From: Pseudomonas amygdali | GTDB lineage: Bacteria > Pseudomonadota > Gammaproteobacteria > Pseudomonadales > Pseudomonadaceae | Direction: 5' to 3' | NCBI RefSeq assembly: GCF_002699855.1 | Contig: NZ_LKBW01000090.1 | Span: forward strand, 1 to 60,469 | DNA length: 60,469 nucleotides | Part shown: positions 51,701 to 60,371 of the stretch, piece by piece | Layout of the letters: every line of letters starts with the position of its first letter | Position numbering within the stretch: position 1 is the first letter of the stretch | Made by a program: the position numbers and the translations under genes | The notes under the pieces: model-generated | Database searches by the model: none | What the model was told of the DNA's origin: nothing | What the model saw: the letters and a program-made list of their open reading frames with translations, nothing else

Positions 51701-54148
51701 ATGCTGTTGTTGTGGATTGTAGTGCTGGTCGTCGGCATTGCCTGGCTGGCCCATCGGCGTACCGCCCCGCTCCCGGCGCTTGGCGTGGTAGCCGTCTACC
51801 TGCTGGCCATGGGCATTTTCAGCCACGCGCCAGGATGGCTGCTGACTGTTTTCTGGGTGCTGTGGCTGGCAGTGTTCGTACCTGTTGTGCTGCCCGACCT
51901 GCGCCGCAAGCACTTCACTGCGCCCATGTTCAGCTGGTTTCAGAAAGTGCTGCCGCCCATGTCGGAAACCGAGCGCGATGCGATTGACGCCGGTACGGTC
52001 TGGTGGGATGGCGAGATGTTCAGCGGTCGCCCGGACTGGGACAAGCTGCTGGCCTATCCAAAAGTCCAGCTCACCGAAGAAGAACAGGCCTTTATCGACG
52101 GGCCGACCGAAGAACTCTGCGCGATGGTCAGCGACTGGGAAATCGGTCAGGCCATGGACCTGCCGCCTGAAGCCTGGGCGCACATGAAAGAGCACGGGTT
52201 CTTTGCCCTGATCATTCCGAAAGAATTCGGTGGCAAGGGCTTCTCGGCCTACGCCCACTCTCAGGTGGCCATGAAACTGGCCACCCGCAGCGGCGACCTG
52301 GCCTCCACCGTGATGGTGCCCAACTCCCTCGGCCCTGCTGAATTGCTGCTGCATTATGGCACTGACGAACAGCGCAACCATTACCTGCCACGTCTGGCAC
52401 GTGGCGAAGATATCCCCTGCTTCGCGCTGACGGGTCCATTGGCAGGTTCCGATGCGGGCGCGATGCCCGACACCGGGGTTATCTGCAAAGGTCAGTGGCA
52501 AGGCGAGGAAGTCATCGGCCTGCGCCTGACCTGGGAAAAGCGCTACATTACCCTTGGCCCGGTCGCCACCCTGCTCGGCCTGGCTTTCAAGGCTTACGAC
52601 CCTGAGCACTTGCTCGGCGAAGAGGAAGATCTGGGCATCAGCCTGGCGCTGATTCCGACCGACACGCCCGGCGTTGAAATCGGCCGTCGCCACTTGCCGC
52701 TGGGCGCAGCGTTCATGAACGGCCCGAATTCAGGCAAGGACGTCTTTGTTCCGCTGAGCTACCTGATCGGCGGCCAGCCAATGCTCGGCAAAGGCTGGAT
52801 GATGCTGATGAACTGCCTGTCGGTAGGACGTTCGATTTCGCTGCCCGCGGTCGGCACCGGCGCTGCCAAGTACACCAGCCTGGTGACCGGCCAGTACGCC
52901 AAGGTGCGCGAGCAATTCAATGTGCCGCTGTCGGCGTTCGAAGGTATTCAGGAAGCGCTGGCGCGCATCGGCGGCAACGCCTGGCTGATGGACAGCGCGC
53001 GCATGCTGACCGCCAATGCGGTCGATCTGGGAGAAAAACCCTCGGTGCTCTCCGCGATCCTCAAATACCACCTGACCGAGCGTGGCCGCGAATGTATCGG
53101 TCACGCCATGGATGTGCATGGCGGCAAGGGCATCATCATGGGCCCGAACAACTACCTGGGCCGCAACTGGCAAGGTGCGCCGATCTTCATCACCGTTGAA
53201 GGGGCGAATATCCTTTCACGTAACCTGATGATCTTCGGCCAGGGTGCCATTCGCTGCCATCCATTCGTGCTCAAGGAAATGGCCTTGGCCGGTCGCGAAG
53301 ACAAGCAGCAGGCGCTGCTCGAGTTTGACGCGCTCCTGCTCAAGCACATCGGTTTTGCGGTGAGCAACGCCGCCAGCACCCTGATTCTTAATCTGGGCTT
53401 TGGCCATTTTGAAAGAGCACCGGGCAACAGCCTGAGCCAAGGCTACTTCCGCGCGTTGAACCGTCAGGCAGCAGCTTTCGCGATGTTGGCGGACTTGAGC
53501 ATGATGCTGCTGGGCGGCGAGTTGAAACGCCGCGAACGCCTGTCGGCGCGTCTCGGTGACGTGCTCAGTCATATGTATCTGGCTTCGGCGGCACTCAAGC
53601 GCTACCACGATCTTGGCTCGCCAGATCACATGAGCCCGCTGTTTCGCTGGGCCATGGAAGAAAGTCTGGGCCACTCGGAACGTGCCATGGACGAAATCCT
53701 CGGCAACTTCCCTAACCGTGTGCTGGGTGGGCTGTTCCGTGCAGTGGTGTTCCCGTTCGGTCGTCGCCACAAGGGCCCTTCGGACAAGCTGGACGCCGAA
53801 GTTGCACAGGTACTGGGCCGCGCCAAGGGCGATCCGACACTGGAAGAGTTGCTCGCAGGCTGCTATCGCCCGCAATCGGCAGAAGATCCGGTCGGCGCGC
53901 TGCAACATGCCATCAACTTGCTGACTACTGCATATCCGCTGCACAAGAAGCTGCAAACGGCGCTCAAGAGTGGTCAGATCAAACCGGCCGCAGGCGAGCA
54001 TGCCATCGACGCTGCGTTGCGCATCGGTGTATTGCAGGCAGAAGAGGCACAGACACTGCGTACAGCCGAAGCCGCCCGTCGCAAGGTGATCGATGTGGAT
54101 GATTTCGACAAGGAAGAACTGACCCTGGCAGCGGGCAAGATTCGCTGA
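51701..54148 (+). CDS. fadE: acyl-CoA dehydrogenase, FadE type
   Basis: The 815-aa membrane-bound dehydrogenase does the first step of fatty-acid beta-oxidation. Two N-terminal membrane helices (1-70) are followed by the acyl-CoA dehydrogenase domains (FALTGPLAGSDAGAMPD; DVHGGKGIIMGPNNYLGR) and a C-terminal DUF1974 region. Length is close to the 814 aa of E. coli FadE. GGAGGAA is six bases before the start. It matches the P. aeruginosa PA2815-PA2817 order. Confidence 0.95.
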   Translation: MLLLWIVVLVVGIAWLAHRRTAPLPALGVVAVYLLAMGIFSHAPGWLLTVFWVLWLAVFVPVVLPDLRRKHFTAPMFSWFQKVLPPMSETERDAIDAGTVWWDGEMFSGRPDWDKLLAYPKVQLTEEEQAFIDGPTEELCAMVSDWEIGQAMDLPPEAWAHMKEHGFFALIIPKEFGGKGFSAYAHSQVAMKLATRSGDLASTVMVPNSLGPAELLLHYGTDEQRNHYLPRLARGEDIPCFALTGPLAGSDAGAMPDTGVICKGQWQGEEVIGLRLTWEKRYITLGPVATLLGLAFKAYDPEHLLGEEEDLGISLALIPTDTPGVEIGRRHLPLGAAFMNGPNSGKDVFVPLSYLIGGQPMLGKGWMMLMNCLSVGRSISLPAVGTGAAKYTSLVTGQYAKVREQFNVPLSAFEGIQEALARIGGNAWLMDSARMLTANAVDLGEKPSVLSAILKYHLTERGRECIGHAMDVHGGKGIIMGPNNYLGRNWQGAPIFITVEGANILSRNLMIFGQGAIRCHPFVLKEMALAGREDKQQALLEFDALLLKHIGFAVSNAASTLILNLGFGHFERAPGNSLSQGYFRALNRQAAAFAMLADLSMMLLGGELKRRERLSARLGDVLSHMYLASAALKRYHDLGSPDHMSPLFRWAMEESLGHSERAMDEILGNFPNRVLGGLFRAVVFPFGRRHKGPSDKLDAEVAQVLGRAKGDPTLEELLAGCYRPQSAEDPVGALQHAINLLTTAYPLHKKLQTALKSGQIKPAAGEHAIDAALRIGVLQAEEAQTLRTAEAARRKVIDVDDFDKEELTLAAGKIR

Positions 54149-54170
54149 CGTTCAAGGTCACACCACACAG

Positions 54171-54207
54171 CAGGCGCGTAGAGCTTTATACTCTCGCGCC
54201 TGTTTTT
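54171..54207 (+). terminator. terminator after fadE
   Basis: CAGGCGCG and CGCGCCTG pair, with an inner AGAG/CTCT, and are followed by TTTTT. It lies 22 bp after fadE, so the next gene may use its own promoter or readthrough. Confidence 0.88.
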
Positions 54208-54225
54208 GCATTTGAGGATTACCCG

Positions 54226-54636
54226 ATGGCCGACGCCACTCTCGATCACCAACTTGGCCTGCTGGCACACCTGCGCAGCATTCTGGTCGCGCTGGGCGAG
54301 GCCGAGCAGGTTCCGGAAGAAAGCCACGCGCTGTTCATGGAGCGCTTCGACGAACTGGTCGAGCAACTGCCGCAGGACCCGATAGAAAGCCAGTACCTGG
54401 GCCAGGACATCCTGTGTCAGATCATCCAGCGCTACCCGCAAATCGCCCACCTGGTGCCTCGCGACCTGCTGTGGTTTTTTGCCGGTGACTGCCTGCATTT
54501 CATGCCGGATGATGAAATCGAGCTGTATCAGGCGCTGGAAGAGCGCCGTTACGAAGCCGAGCAGAACGACGAACCATTTGACTGGAACCAGGAAAAGCAG
54601 CTGCTGGCCATGTCGACACAGGGCAGCAAACACTGA
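54226..54636 (+). CDS. PA2817 family protein
   Basis: The 136-aa acidic protein is conserved after fadE in pseudomonads. No motif of known function is visible; it is helical, with VPRDLLWFFAGDCLHFMPDDE as the clearest block. It is probably cytoplasmic. Its constant place after an acyl-CoA dehydrogenase hints at a link to fatty-acid use. Function unknown. Confidence 0.85.
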   Translation: MADATLDHQLGLLAHLRSILVALGEAEQVPEESHALFMERFDELVEQLPQDPIESQYLGQDILCQIIQRYPQIAHLVPRDLLWFFAGDCLHFMPDDEIELYQALEERRYEAEQNDEPFDWNQEKQLLAMSTQGSKH

Positions 54637-54658
54637 TCACCTCTCGTTGTAACGCCTG

Positions 54659-54719
54659 GCCCGGAGTCTGTTCCGGGCAGGTTGCCTGTTACTCACGCCA
54701 ATGTGTATCAACAGGCAAC
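54659..54719. repeat. two hairpins between the PA2817 gene and pirin
   Basis: GCCCGGA/TCCGGGC (54659-54678) is a likely terminator. GTTGCCTGTT and AACAGGCAAC (54681-54690 and 54710-54719) form a 10-bp perfect inverted repeat with a 19-nt loop, possibly an operator or leader stem for pirin. Confidence 0.5.
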
Positions 54720-54837
54720 ACATCGATAAATACGATCATTCCGTTCCGGGATTCGAATCAGTTAATCGAATAGACAGGCATACCATGACACTCCCTTGCG
54801 CCTGAAAAGGCCACCTGATAAGGAGTGCTCTCTTTCC

Positions 54838-55692
54838 ATGACTCAATTTCGTAAAGTCCTGTCGATTCAGGCAGGCCAACCTGCCTCTGACGGCGCGGGA
54901 GTCAAACTGACACGCGTTTTCGGCGGACGGGGCGTGGAACAATTCGATCCATTCCTGATGCTGGACGAGTTCGGGTCGGACGTGCCTGATGACTATATCG
55001 CGGGCTTTCCACCTCATCCGCACCGTGGCTTCGAAACGGTGACCTACATGCTTGAAGGCCGTATGCGTCACGAAGACCATATGGGCAATGTGGGCCTGCT
55101 GCAGGGCGGCGGCGTACAGTGGATGACCGCCGCACGCGGGATCATTCACAGCGAAATGCCTGAACAGGAAGAAGGCACCATGCGAGGTTTTCAGCTATGG
55201 CTGAACCTGCCGGGCAAGAACAAGCTGAACGACGCCAGCTATCAGGACATCCAGCCGGAAAACGTTCCTCGCCTGACCACTGCAGCCGGTGTGCAGGTGG
55301 TGGTATTGGCCGGGCATTTCGACGATGGCCAGGTTCGACAGGCCGGTGCGGTACAGCGCCCGGATACCGAGCCCTTGTACTTTGACTTCGACATGCCTGC
55401 CGGCAGTCGTATCAGCCCGCGCATGCCCGAAGGGCATCTTGCATTGCTGTACGTGTACGAAGGCAGTATCGAAATAGAAGGCAGCGCACAGTCAGTGAGC
55501 AAGCGCCATCTTGCGCACCTGTCTGACACAGGGGATTTGCAGATCAGCAGCACCAAGGGTGCGCGCGTCTTGTTGATTGCAGGCAAGCCCTTACGCGAGC
55601 CGATCGTGCAGTACGGGCCGTTCGTGATGAACACCCGCGAAGAGATTGACCAGGCGTTGCGTGATTTCCGGGAAGATCGTCTGACGGCGTGA
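54838..55692 (+). CDS. pirin family protein
   Basis: The 284-aa bicupin has the metal-site residues of pirin in the N-terminal cupin: His60 and His62 (PPHPHRGFETVTY), then His104 and Glu106 (ARGIIHSEMPE). The second cupin follows (about 175-260). Homologues have quercetinase activity, and a Serratia pirin is reported to bind pyruvate dehydrogenase E1 and lower its activity. Here it converges on an AceE-type gene. The ATG at 54838 lies after AAGGAG (12-base spacing). Confidence 0.93.
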   Translation: MTQFRKVLSIQAGQPASDGAGVKLTRVFGGRGVEQFDPFLMLDEFGSDVPDDYIAGFPPHPHRGFETVTYMLEGRMRHEDHMGNVGLLQGGGVQWMTAARGIIHSEMPEQEEGTMRGFQLWLNLPGKNKLNDASYQDIQPENVPRLTTAAGVQVVVLAGHFDDGQVRQAGAVQRPDTEPLYFDFDMPAGSRISPRMPEGHLALLYVYEGSIEIEGSAQSVSKRHLAHLSDTGDLQISSTKGARVLLIAGKPLREPIVQYGPFVMNTREEIDQALRDFREDRLTA

Positions 55693-55731
55693 CAGGCTAA
55701 AGTGAGCAGATACTCTCACGCAGGTAATCAG

Positions 55732-55765
55732 GAAACCGTGCACCCCGCTTGAAGTGCACGGTTTC
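55732..55765. terminator. convergent hairpin between pirin and the E1 gene
   Basis: GAAACCGTGCAC and GTGCACGGTTTC are a 12-bp perfect stem with a 10-nt loop. There is no long T-run, but it lies exactly between two converging stop codons. Confidence 0.72.
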
Positions 55766-55799
55766 GCAACTACTGTCTCGTGACAGAGACGAGCGCGAC

Positions 55800-58469
55800 T
55801 CAGACCAGCACCGGGTTCTGCTTGCCTGGGTCGATCTTGTAGCGTTCGATGGCCTGGGCCACGACCTTACGCTCGACCTTGCCGTCATCGGCCAGCGCCT
55901 TGAGCGCAGCCACAGCCACGAAGTAACGGTCCACCTCGAAGAAATGACGCAGCGATTCACGGGTATCGGACTGACCAAAACCATCCGTACCCAGCGCCAC
56001 GAAACGACGCAGGGGTACGAATGGACGGATCTGGTCAGCGAAGATCTTCATATAATCCGTTGCCACGACGACCGGCCCTTCCCTGTCGGCGAGACAGCTT
56101 TCAACGTAGTTCAGGCGCGGCTCCTGCTCAGGGTGCAGCAGGTTCCAGCGCTCGACGTCCTGGCCTTCACGGCGCAGCTCGGTGAGGCTGGTAACACTCC
56201 AGATTTCACTGCTAACACCAAAGTCGTCCTCCAGCAATCTGGCGGCCGCGATGACTTCCAGAAGGATCGACCCGCAGCCCATCAATTGCACGTGTTTGCC
56301 GGAGTTGACCGACGCACTGGCCTGCAATGGGTACATCCCTTTGATAATGCCGGCTTCGGCGCCCTCGGGCAGATCAGGGTGCGGGTAGTTCTCGTTGAGC
56401 AAAGTGATGTAGTAATAGATGTCCTCATTTTCGGCAAACATGCGGCGCATGCCATCTTGAATGATCACCGCCAGTTCAAAGGCAAACGTCGGGTCGTAAG
56501 ACACACAGCACGGTATCGTCGACGACATCACGTGGCTGTGCCCGTCATCATGCTGCAGGCCTTCGCCCATCAGCGTGGTCCGGCCTGAGGTGGCCCCCAG
56601 CAGAAAGCCCCTGGCCCGGGCATCACCCGCCGCCCAGGCCAGATCGCCCACACGCTGGAAACCGAACATCGAATAGAAGATATAGAACGGCACGGTCATC
56701 ACGCCATGGTTGGCGTAGGACGTACTGGCGGCAATCCACGAGGAAATGGCGCCGGACTCATTCAGCCCTTCCTGCATGATCTGCCCGTCGGTGCTTTCCT
56801 TGTAGTAGCTCAGTTGCCCTGCATCCTGTGGCGTGTACAACTGACCGACATGGGAATGGATGCCGATCTGGCGGAACAGGTTCTCCATACCAAAAGTTCG
56901 CGACTCGTCCGGCACAATCGGCACGATCAACTTGCCAATGTTCGGGTCCTTGAGCAGCGTCGAGAGGATGCGCACAAAGGCCATGGTCGTCGATATACCG
57001 CGATCACCGGTGCTTTTCAGCTGGGTATCCAGCACCGAAAGCGGTGGAACCTGCAAGGTGGCCGCGTCACTGAAACGCGCCGGAATGTACCCGCCCAGCT
57101 GAGCACGGCGGGCCTTGAGGTACAGTGCTTCGGTGCTGCCCTCGGCGGGTTTCAGATAAGGCATGTCGCCCAGTTGATCATCGGTGATGTCCAGAGAGAA
57201 ACGGTCGCGGAAGGCCTTGATCGCCTCTGCCCCGAGCTTCTTCAACTGGTGGTTGATGTTCTGCCCCTCGCCCGCCTCGCCCATGCCGAAACCTTTGACC
57301 GTCTTGGCCAGAATCACGGTCGGCCCGCCCTTGTGACGCATTGCGGCAGCGTAGGCGTTGTAGACTTTTTCCGGATCGTGCCCGCCCCGCGAGAGCTTCC
57401 AGATATCGTCGTCGCTCATGTCGCTGACCAGCTCCAGCAACTCAGGGTACTTGCCGAAGAAATGCTCACGCACGTAAGCGCCGTTCTGGGATTTGTAGTT
57501 CTGGTACTCGCCGTCCACGCATTCCATCATGCGCTGACGCAGCAGCCCGCTCTTGTCCTTCTCCAGCAGCGCATCCCAGCCACTGCCCCAGATGACCTTG
57601 ATTACGTTCCAGCCAGCGGCGCGATACAGGCTTTCGAATTCCTGAATGACCTTGCTGTTACCACGCACCGGGCCGTCGAGACGCTGCAGGTTGCAGTTGA
57701 CCACGAAGATGATGTTGTCGAGCTTTTCGCGCCCGGCCAGCGCAATGGCCGCCTGAGACTCGGGCTGGTCCATTTCGCCATCGCCGAGAAAAGCCCAGAC
57801 CTTGCGCCCCTGATGCTCCTTGAGCCCGCGATTTTCCAGGTAACGCATGAAACGCGCCTGATACGCCGCCGTGATTGGCCCAAGCCCCATTGAAACAGTA
57901 GGGAACTGCCAGAAGTCCGGCATCAGGCGCGGGTGCGGATAGGACGAAATGCCATCGCGATCCGTTTCGCGACGGAAGTTGTCCAGTTGCTCTTCGCTCA
58001 GGCGACCTTCCAGGTACGCCCTGCCGTAAATGCCCGGCGAAGAATGGCCCTGGATGTAGACCAGATCGCCAGCGAACTGCTCGGTACGGCCACGGAAGAA
58101 GTGATCGAACCCCACGTCATAGAGCACGGCGGCAGAAGCATAGGAGGCAATATGGCCGCCCACACCGGAATGCTTGCCGGCACGCAGTACCATCGCCAGG
58201 GCGTTCCAGCGGATGAACGCGTTGATACGCTTTTCAACCTGGAGGTCACCCGGATAAGGCTGCTGACGGTCGCTGGGAATGGTGTTGACGTAGGGCGTCG
58301 TGACCCGACCATAGAAATCGCCGTGTTGAGCGACATCGAAGTCCAGCAACTGATCGATCAGGTAGTGCGCACGCGGGCGCCCTTCACTGTTGAGTACCGA
58401 CTCAATCGATTCGAGCCATTCGCGGGTTTCTTGCGGATCCTCGTCAAGAAACCGGGGTTGCTGTGCCAT
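55800..58469 (-). CDS. homodimeric 2-oxoacid (pyruvate-type) dehydrogenase E1, orphan AceE
   Basis: The 889-aa protein is a full AceE-type E1. The thiamine-diphosphate motif is GDGEMDQPES (229-238) with NCN at 258-260. His106, His142, His407, Glu571 (LNESG) and His640 (GEGLQHDDGH) sit at the numbers of E. coli AceE, so it looks active. It should decarboxylate pyruvate or a close 2-oxoacid and pass acetyl groups to an E2. No E2 or E3 gene is adjacent, unlike the normal aceEF operon. The substrate could be 2-oxobutyrate, as for P. putida MdeB. A TAAATT -10 box, a TTGCAA -35 box and an 18-bp palindrome lie upstream. I therefore leave the symbol empty. Confidence 0.9.
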   Translation of the reverse strand: MAQQPRFLDEDPQETREWLESIESVLNSEGRPRAHYLIDQLLDFDVAQHGDFYGRVTTPYVNTIPSDRQQPYPGDLQVEKRINAFIRWNALAMVLRAGKHSGVGGHIASYASAAVLYDVGFDHFFRGRTEQFAGDLVYIQGHSSPGIYGRAYLEGRLSEEQLDNFRRETDRDGISSYPHPRLMPDFWQFPTVSMGLGPITAAYQARFMRYLENRGLKEHQGRKVWAFLGDGEMDQPESQAAIALAGREKLDNIIFVVNCNLQRLDGPVRGNSKVIQEFESLYRAAGWNVIKVIWGSGWDALLEKDKSGLLRQRMMECVDGEYQNYKSQNGAYVREHFFGKYPELLELVSDMSDDDIWKLSRGGHDPEKVYNAYAAAMRHKGGPTVILAKTVKGFGMGEAGEGQNINHQLKKLGAEAIKAFRDRFSLDITDDQLGDMPYLKPAEGSTEALYLKARRAQLGGYIPARFSDAATLQVPPLSVLDTQLKSTGDRGISTTMAFVRILSTLLKDPNIGKLIVPIVPDESRTFGMENLFRQIGIHSHVGQLYTPQDAGQLSYYKESTDGQIMQEGLNESGAISSWIAASTSYANHGVMTVPFYIFYSMFGFQRVGDLAWAAGDARARGFLLGATSGRTTLMGEGLQHDDGHSHVMSSTIPCCVSYDPTFAFELAVIIQDGMRRMFAENEDIYYYITLLNENYPHPDLPEGAEAGIIKGMYPLQASASVNSGKHVQLMGCGSILLEVIAAARLLEDDFGVSSEIWSVTSLTELRREGQDVERWNLLHPEQEPRLNYVESCLADREGPVVVATDYMKIFADQIRPFVPLRRFVALGTDGFGQSDTRESLRHFFEVDRYFVAVAALKALADDGKVERKVVAQAIERYKIDPGKQNPVLV

Positions 58470-58528
58470 CGTCGTCTCCTACTGTGATGCGGCAGTGGAC
58501 GCCGGACAGGCGTCTGCCTTGAAAAATC

Positions 58529-58546
58529 TGATTGCAATTGCAATCA
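58529..58546. promoter_or_regulatory. 18-bp perfect palindrome, likely MarR operator
   Basis: TGATTGCAATTGCAATCA is fully self-complementary. It lies just downstream of the predicted E1 -10 box (minus strand 58560-58555), about at +1 to +20, where a bound repressor would block E1. It is also upstream of marR itself. Confidence 0.8.
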
Positions 58547-58554
58547 CATGCCGG

Positions 58555-58584
58555 AATTTATCCCGTGCTCGGTTACTATTGCAA
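58555..58584 (-). promoter_or_regulatory. predicted promoter of the E1 gene
   Basis: On the minus strand, -35 TTGCAA (58584-58579) and -10 TAAATT (58560-58555) are spaced by 18 bp. The palindromic operator follows directly. Confidence 0.6.
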
Positions 58585-58613
58585 CCCTCAAGAATTTCAG
58601 ACAAAGGTGATTC

Positions 58614-59066
58614 ATGTCGTCAGCCGAACCGGATACGTGGTTCAGATTCGTCAGGGCGCACCGCTGTCTTATTCGCGAGATCGAACGACGTCTGGCGGCG
58701 GCCGAACTGCCCCCATACGCTTGGTATGACGCGCTCTGGGGTGTGGAAAGCGGGCCTCAGGGCATGCGCCGCATGCATGAGCTGGCCGATGTCATGGCCA
58801 TCGAACGCTACAACCTGACCCGCCTCATCGACCGCCTTGAAAGCGAAGGGCTGGTGGAACGCCACAGATCCGACAGCGACGGCCGGGGCGCGGTGGCAGC
58901 GATCACCGACAAGGGCCGGACACTGCGCAAACAGATGTGGCAGATCTACGAAACGGCGGTCGACGAGCTGTTTCTGGCGCAATTCGACGCCCCGCAGCGC
59001 CGCGTGTTTGCTGATGCGCTGGAGCGTGCCGCACTGGCAGCCCGACAAAGTGGCAGTAAAAGCTGA
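58614..59066 (+). CDS. MarR family regulator
   Basis: The 150-aa protein has a winged-helix domain with MHELADVMAIERYNLTRLID (54-73) and the wing DSDGRGAVAAITDKGR, flanked by dimerisation helices. It lies between the full E1 (divergent) and the half E1 (convergent, two bases apart). TGATTGCAAT-type sites in front of both E1 genes suggest that it controls them. Ligand unknown; 2-oxoacids, acetyl groups or aromatic acids are guesses. Ribosome site AAGGTGA. Confidence 0.9.
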   Translation: MSSAEPDTWFRFVRAHRCLIREIERRLAAAELPPYAWYDALWGVESGPQGMRRMHELADVMAIERYNLTRLIDRLESEGLVERHRSDSDGRGAVAAITDKGRTLRKQMWQIYETAVDELFLAQFDAPQRRVFADALERAALAARQSGSKS

Positions 59067-59068
59067 CA

Positions 59069-60172
59069 TCAGACCAGCCGATAGCGTTGCAGGGCGAGTT
59101 TCAGCGGCTCGTAGCTCAGTTGCCCGCCCTCCGCAAGCGCGGTCAGGGCCTGAACGACAATCCACTCGGGGCTGATTGCAGGCTTACCTTGCGGCGCAGC
59201 GGAATCGGCTCCCAAGGCAACAAACCGTCCGGGGACATGTTCACGCAGTTGCTCGGCCACGGCCTGCGGATAACCGGTGACCGCCACCACGGCGTCGTGC
59301 CCTTCGCCGAGGCAATCACGCAAGTGCCAGGACCGAGGGGTCTTCAAGGGATGGAAACGATTCCAGCGTCGGCCCGAGCCGGCATCGCGCGCCAGTCGGG
59401 TATAGCTGGGGCAGCTCCAGACTTCGCAATCGACATTCCAGTGCTCCTTGAGCAGGCTGGCCGCCTGACGTACTGACCGCAGGGCCAGGCCCGCACCCAA
59501 CAGGCGCACGCGACGGCCGTCGTTGCCGGAAACGACATCGCCAACCCGATACATACCTTGCACAGCCGCCGCAGCCTGCGTCTCGCTCAACGCGCTGACC
59601 TGATCATTGGATTCGTCATGCAACGCCATGTAATAAAAACCGGCCCGGCCTTCAACATACAGACTGTGCAAGGCGTGCAGCGTGATCGCCCGCGCCTCCG
59701 CAGCATCCGCAGGGTCGTAAGGCTGACACTTGCTGTTTGAAAGGAGCCACAACGGCAGCCACGGATGAGCGCCCTTGGGCCAGCGAGATGGCAACGTCTC
59801 GATGTCGTTGCAGAAAATTCCACGTTGGGATGACTCCGATGCCAGCGCGCTCAGTTCGGCCGAGGTTTCGCTGCTGATCATGTAGATCAGAGGCAATTCG
59901 ACCTTGCCGGCCTGTGCAGCAAATCGCAAAGGCCAGGCGCTGGCGAGCACGCCCTCCTGTTCGCAGGCCATGTGCTTGCTGGCTCGCACCACGGATATAC
60001 GCCGCGAGGTAGACGGGTCTCGGGTCAGACGCTCGACGATGTCGGCCATCGCAAACAGGGGTGAACAGCACCCGCGCAGCGCAAGCCCCGCAGCCGCTTG
60101 AATCTTTTCCATGCAAGCCAGCGCTGCAACCCGGGTTTGCGGCGCCAACTGGTGGCCATTTGCGCTGTTCAT
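59069..60172 (-). CDS. half-length AceE-type E1 homologue without cofactor motif
   Basis: The 367-aa protein aligns with the last part of the neighbouring E1. YVEGRAGFYYMALHDE matches the FAENEDIYYYITLLNE region, then AVQGMYR, VRLLGAGLALRSVRQAASLLK, DCEVWSCPSYTRL, WNRFHP, VAVTGYPQAVAEQL and FVALGADS follow in order. The GDG...NCN thiamine motif and the LNESG and GEGLQH catalytic segments are absent. It cannot be a stand-alone E1. It may be a decayed paralogue or a non-catalytic partner. I start at the ATG at 60172, five bases after GGAG; a GTG one codon earlier is too close. It ends two bases after marR's stop. Confidence 0.75.
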   Translation of the reverse strand: MNSANGHQLAPQTRVAALACMEKIQAAAGLALRGCCSPLFAMADIVERLTRDPSTSRRISVVRASKHMACEQEGVLASAWPLRFAAQAGKVELPLIYMISSETSAELSALASESSQRGIFCNDIETLPSRWPKGAHPWLPLWLLSNSKCQPYDPADAAEARAITLHALHSLYVEGRAGFYYMALHDESNDQVSALSETQAAAAVQGMYRVGDVVSGNDGRRVRLLGAGLALRSVRQAASLLKEHWNVDCEVWSCPSYTRLARDAGSGRRWNRFHPLKTPRSWHLRDCLGEGHDAVVAVTGYPQAVAEQLREHVPGRFVALGADSAAPQGKPAISPEWIVVQALTALAEGGQLSYEPLKLALQRYRLV

Positions 60173-60226
60173 CACTACTCCTTGCTGTCGGACAAGCGTC
60201 CTTGCACCTTAATGGAACGAAGAATA

Positions 60227-60244
60227 TGATTGCAATCGCAACAA
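60227..60244. promoter_or_regulatory. second copy of the MarR-type operator
   Basis: TGATTGCAATCGCAACAA agrees with the perfect palindrome at 58529-58546 at 15 of 18 bases, with the first ten identical. It lies 55 bp before the half-E1 start codon, in its promoter region. Confidence 0.72.
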
Positions 60245-60371
60245 AATCCCATCCGGTGTGCGTGATCGCAGTGCAGGGCCCAACGCCCAAACACGCGTGC
60301 GCTCGTATGCAAATGCTTCGACGAGCGCACTTTTTTACAGCCTTGACCGGTGTTCAAAATCAAAAGACACA

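Noticed and set aside
56706..57893. A 395-codon open frame on the plus strand
   Set aside because: It is antisense to the conserved E1 coding region and has no ribosome site or family match.
55800..58469. Calling this the main aceE of the pyruvate dehydrogenase operon
   Set aside because: No aceF follows, and the gene sits with marR and a half E1. It is better called an orphan AceE-type E1.
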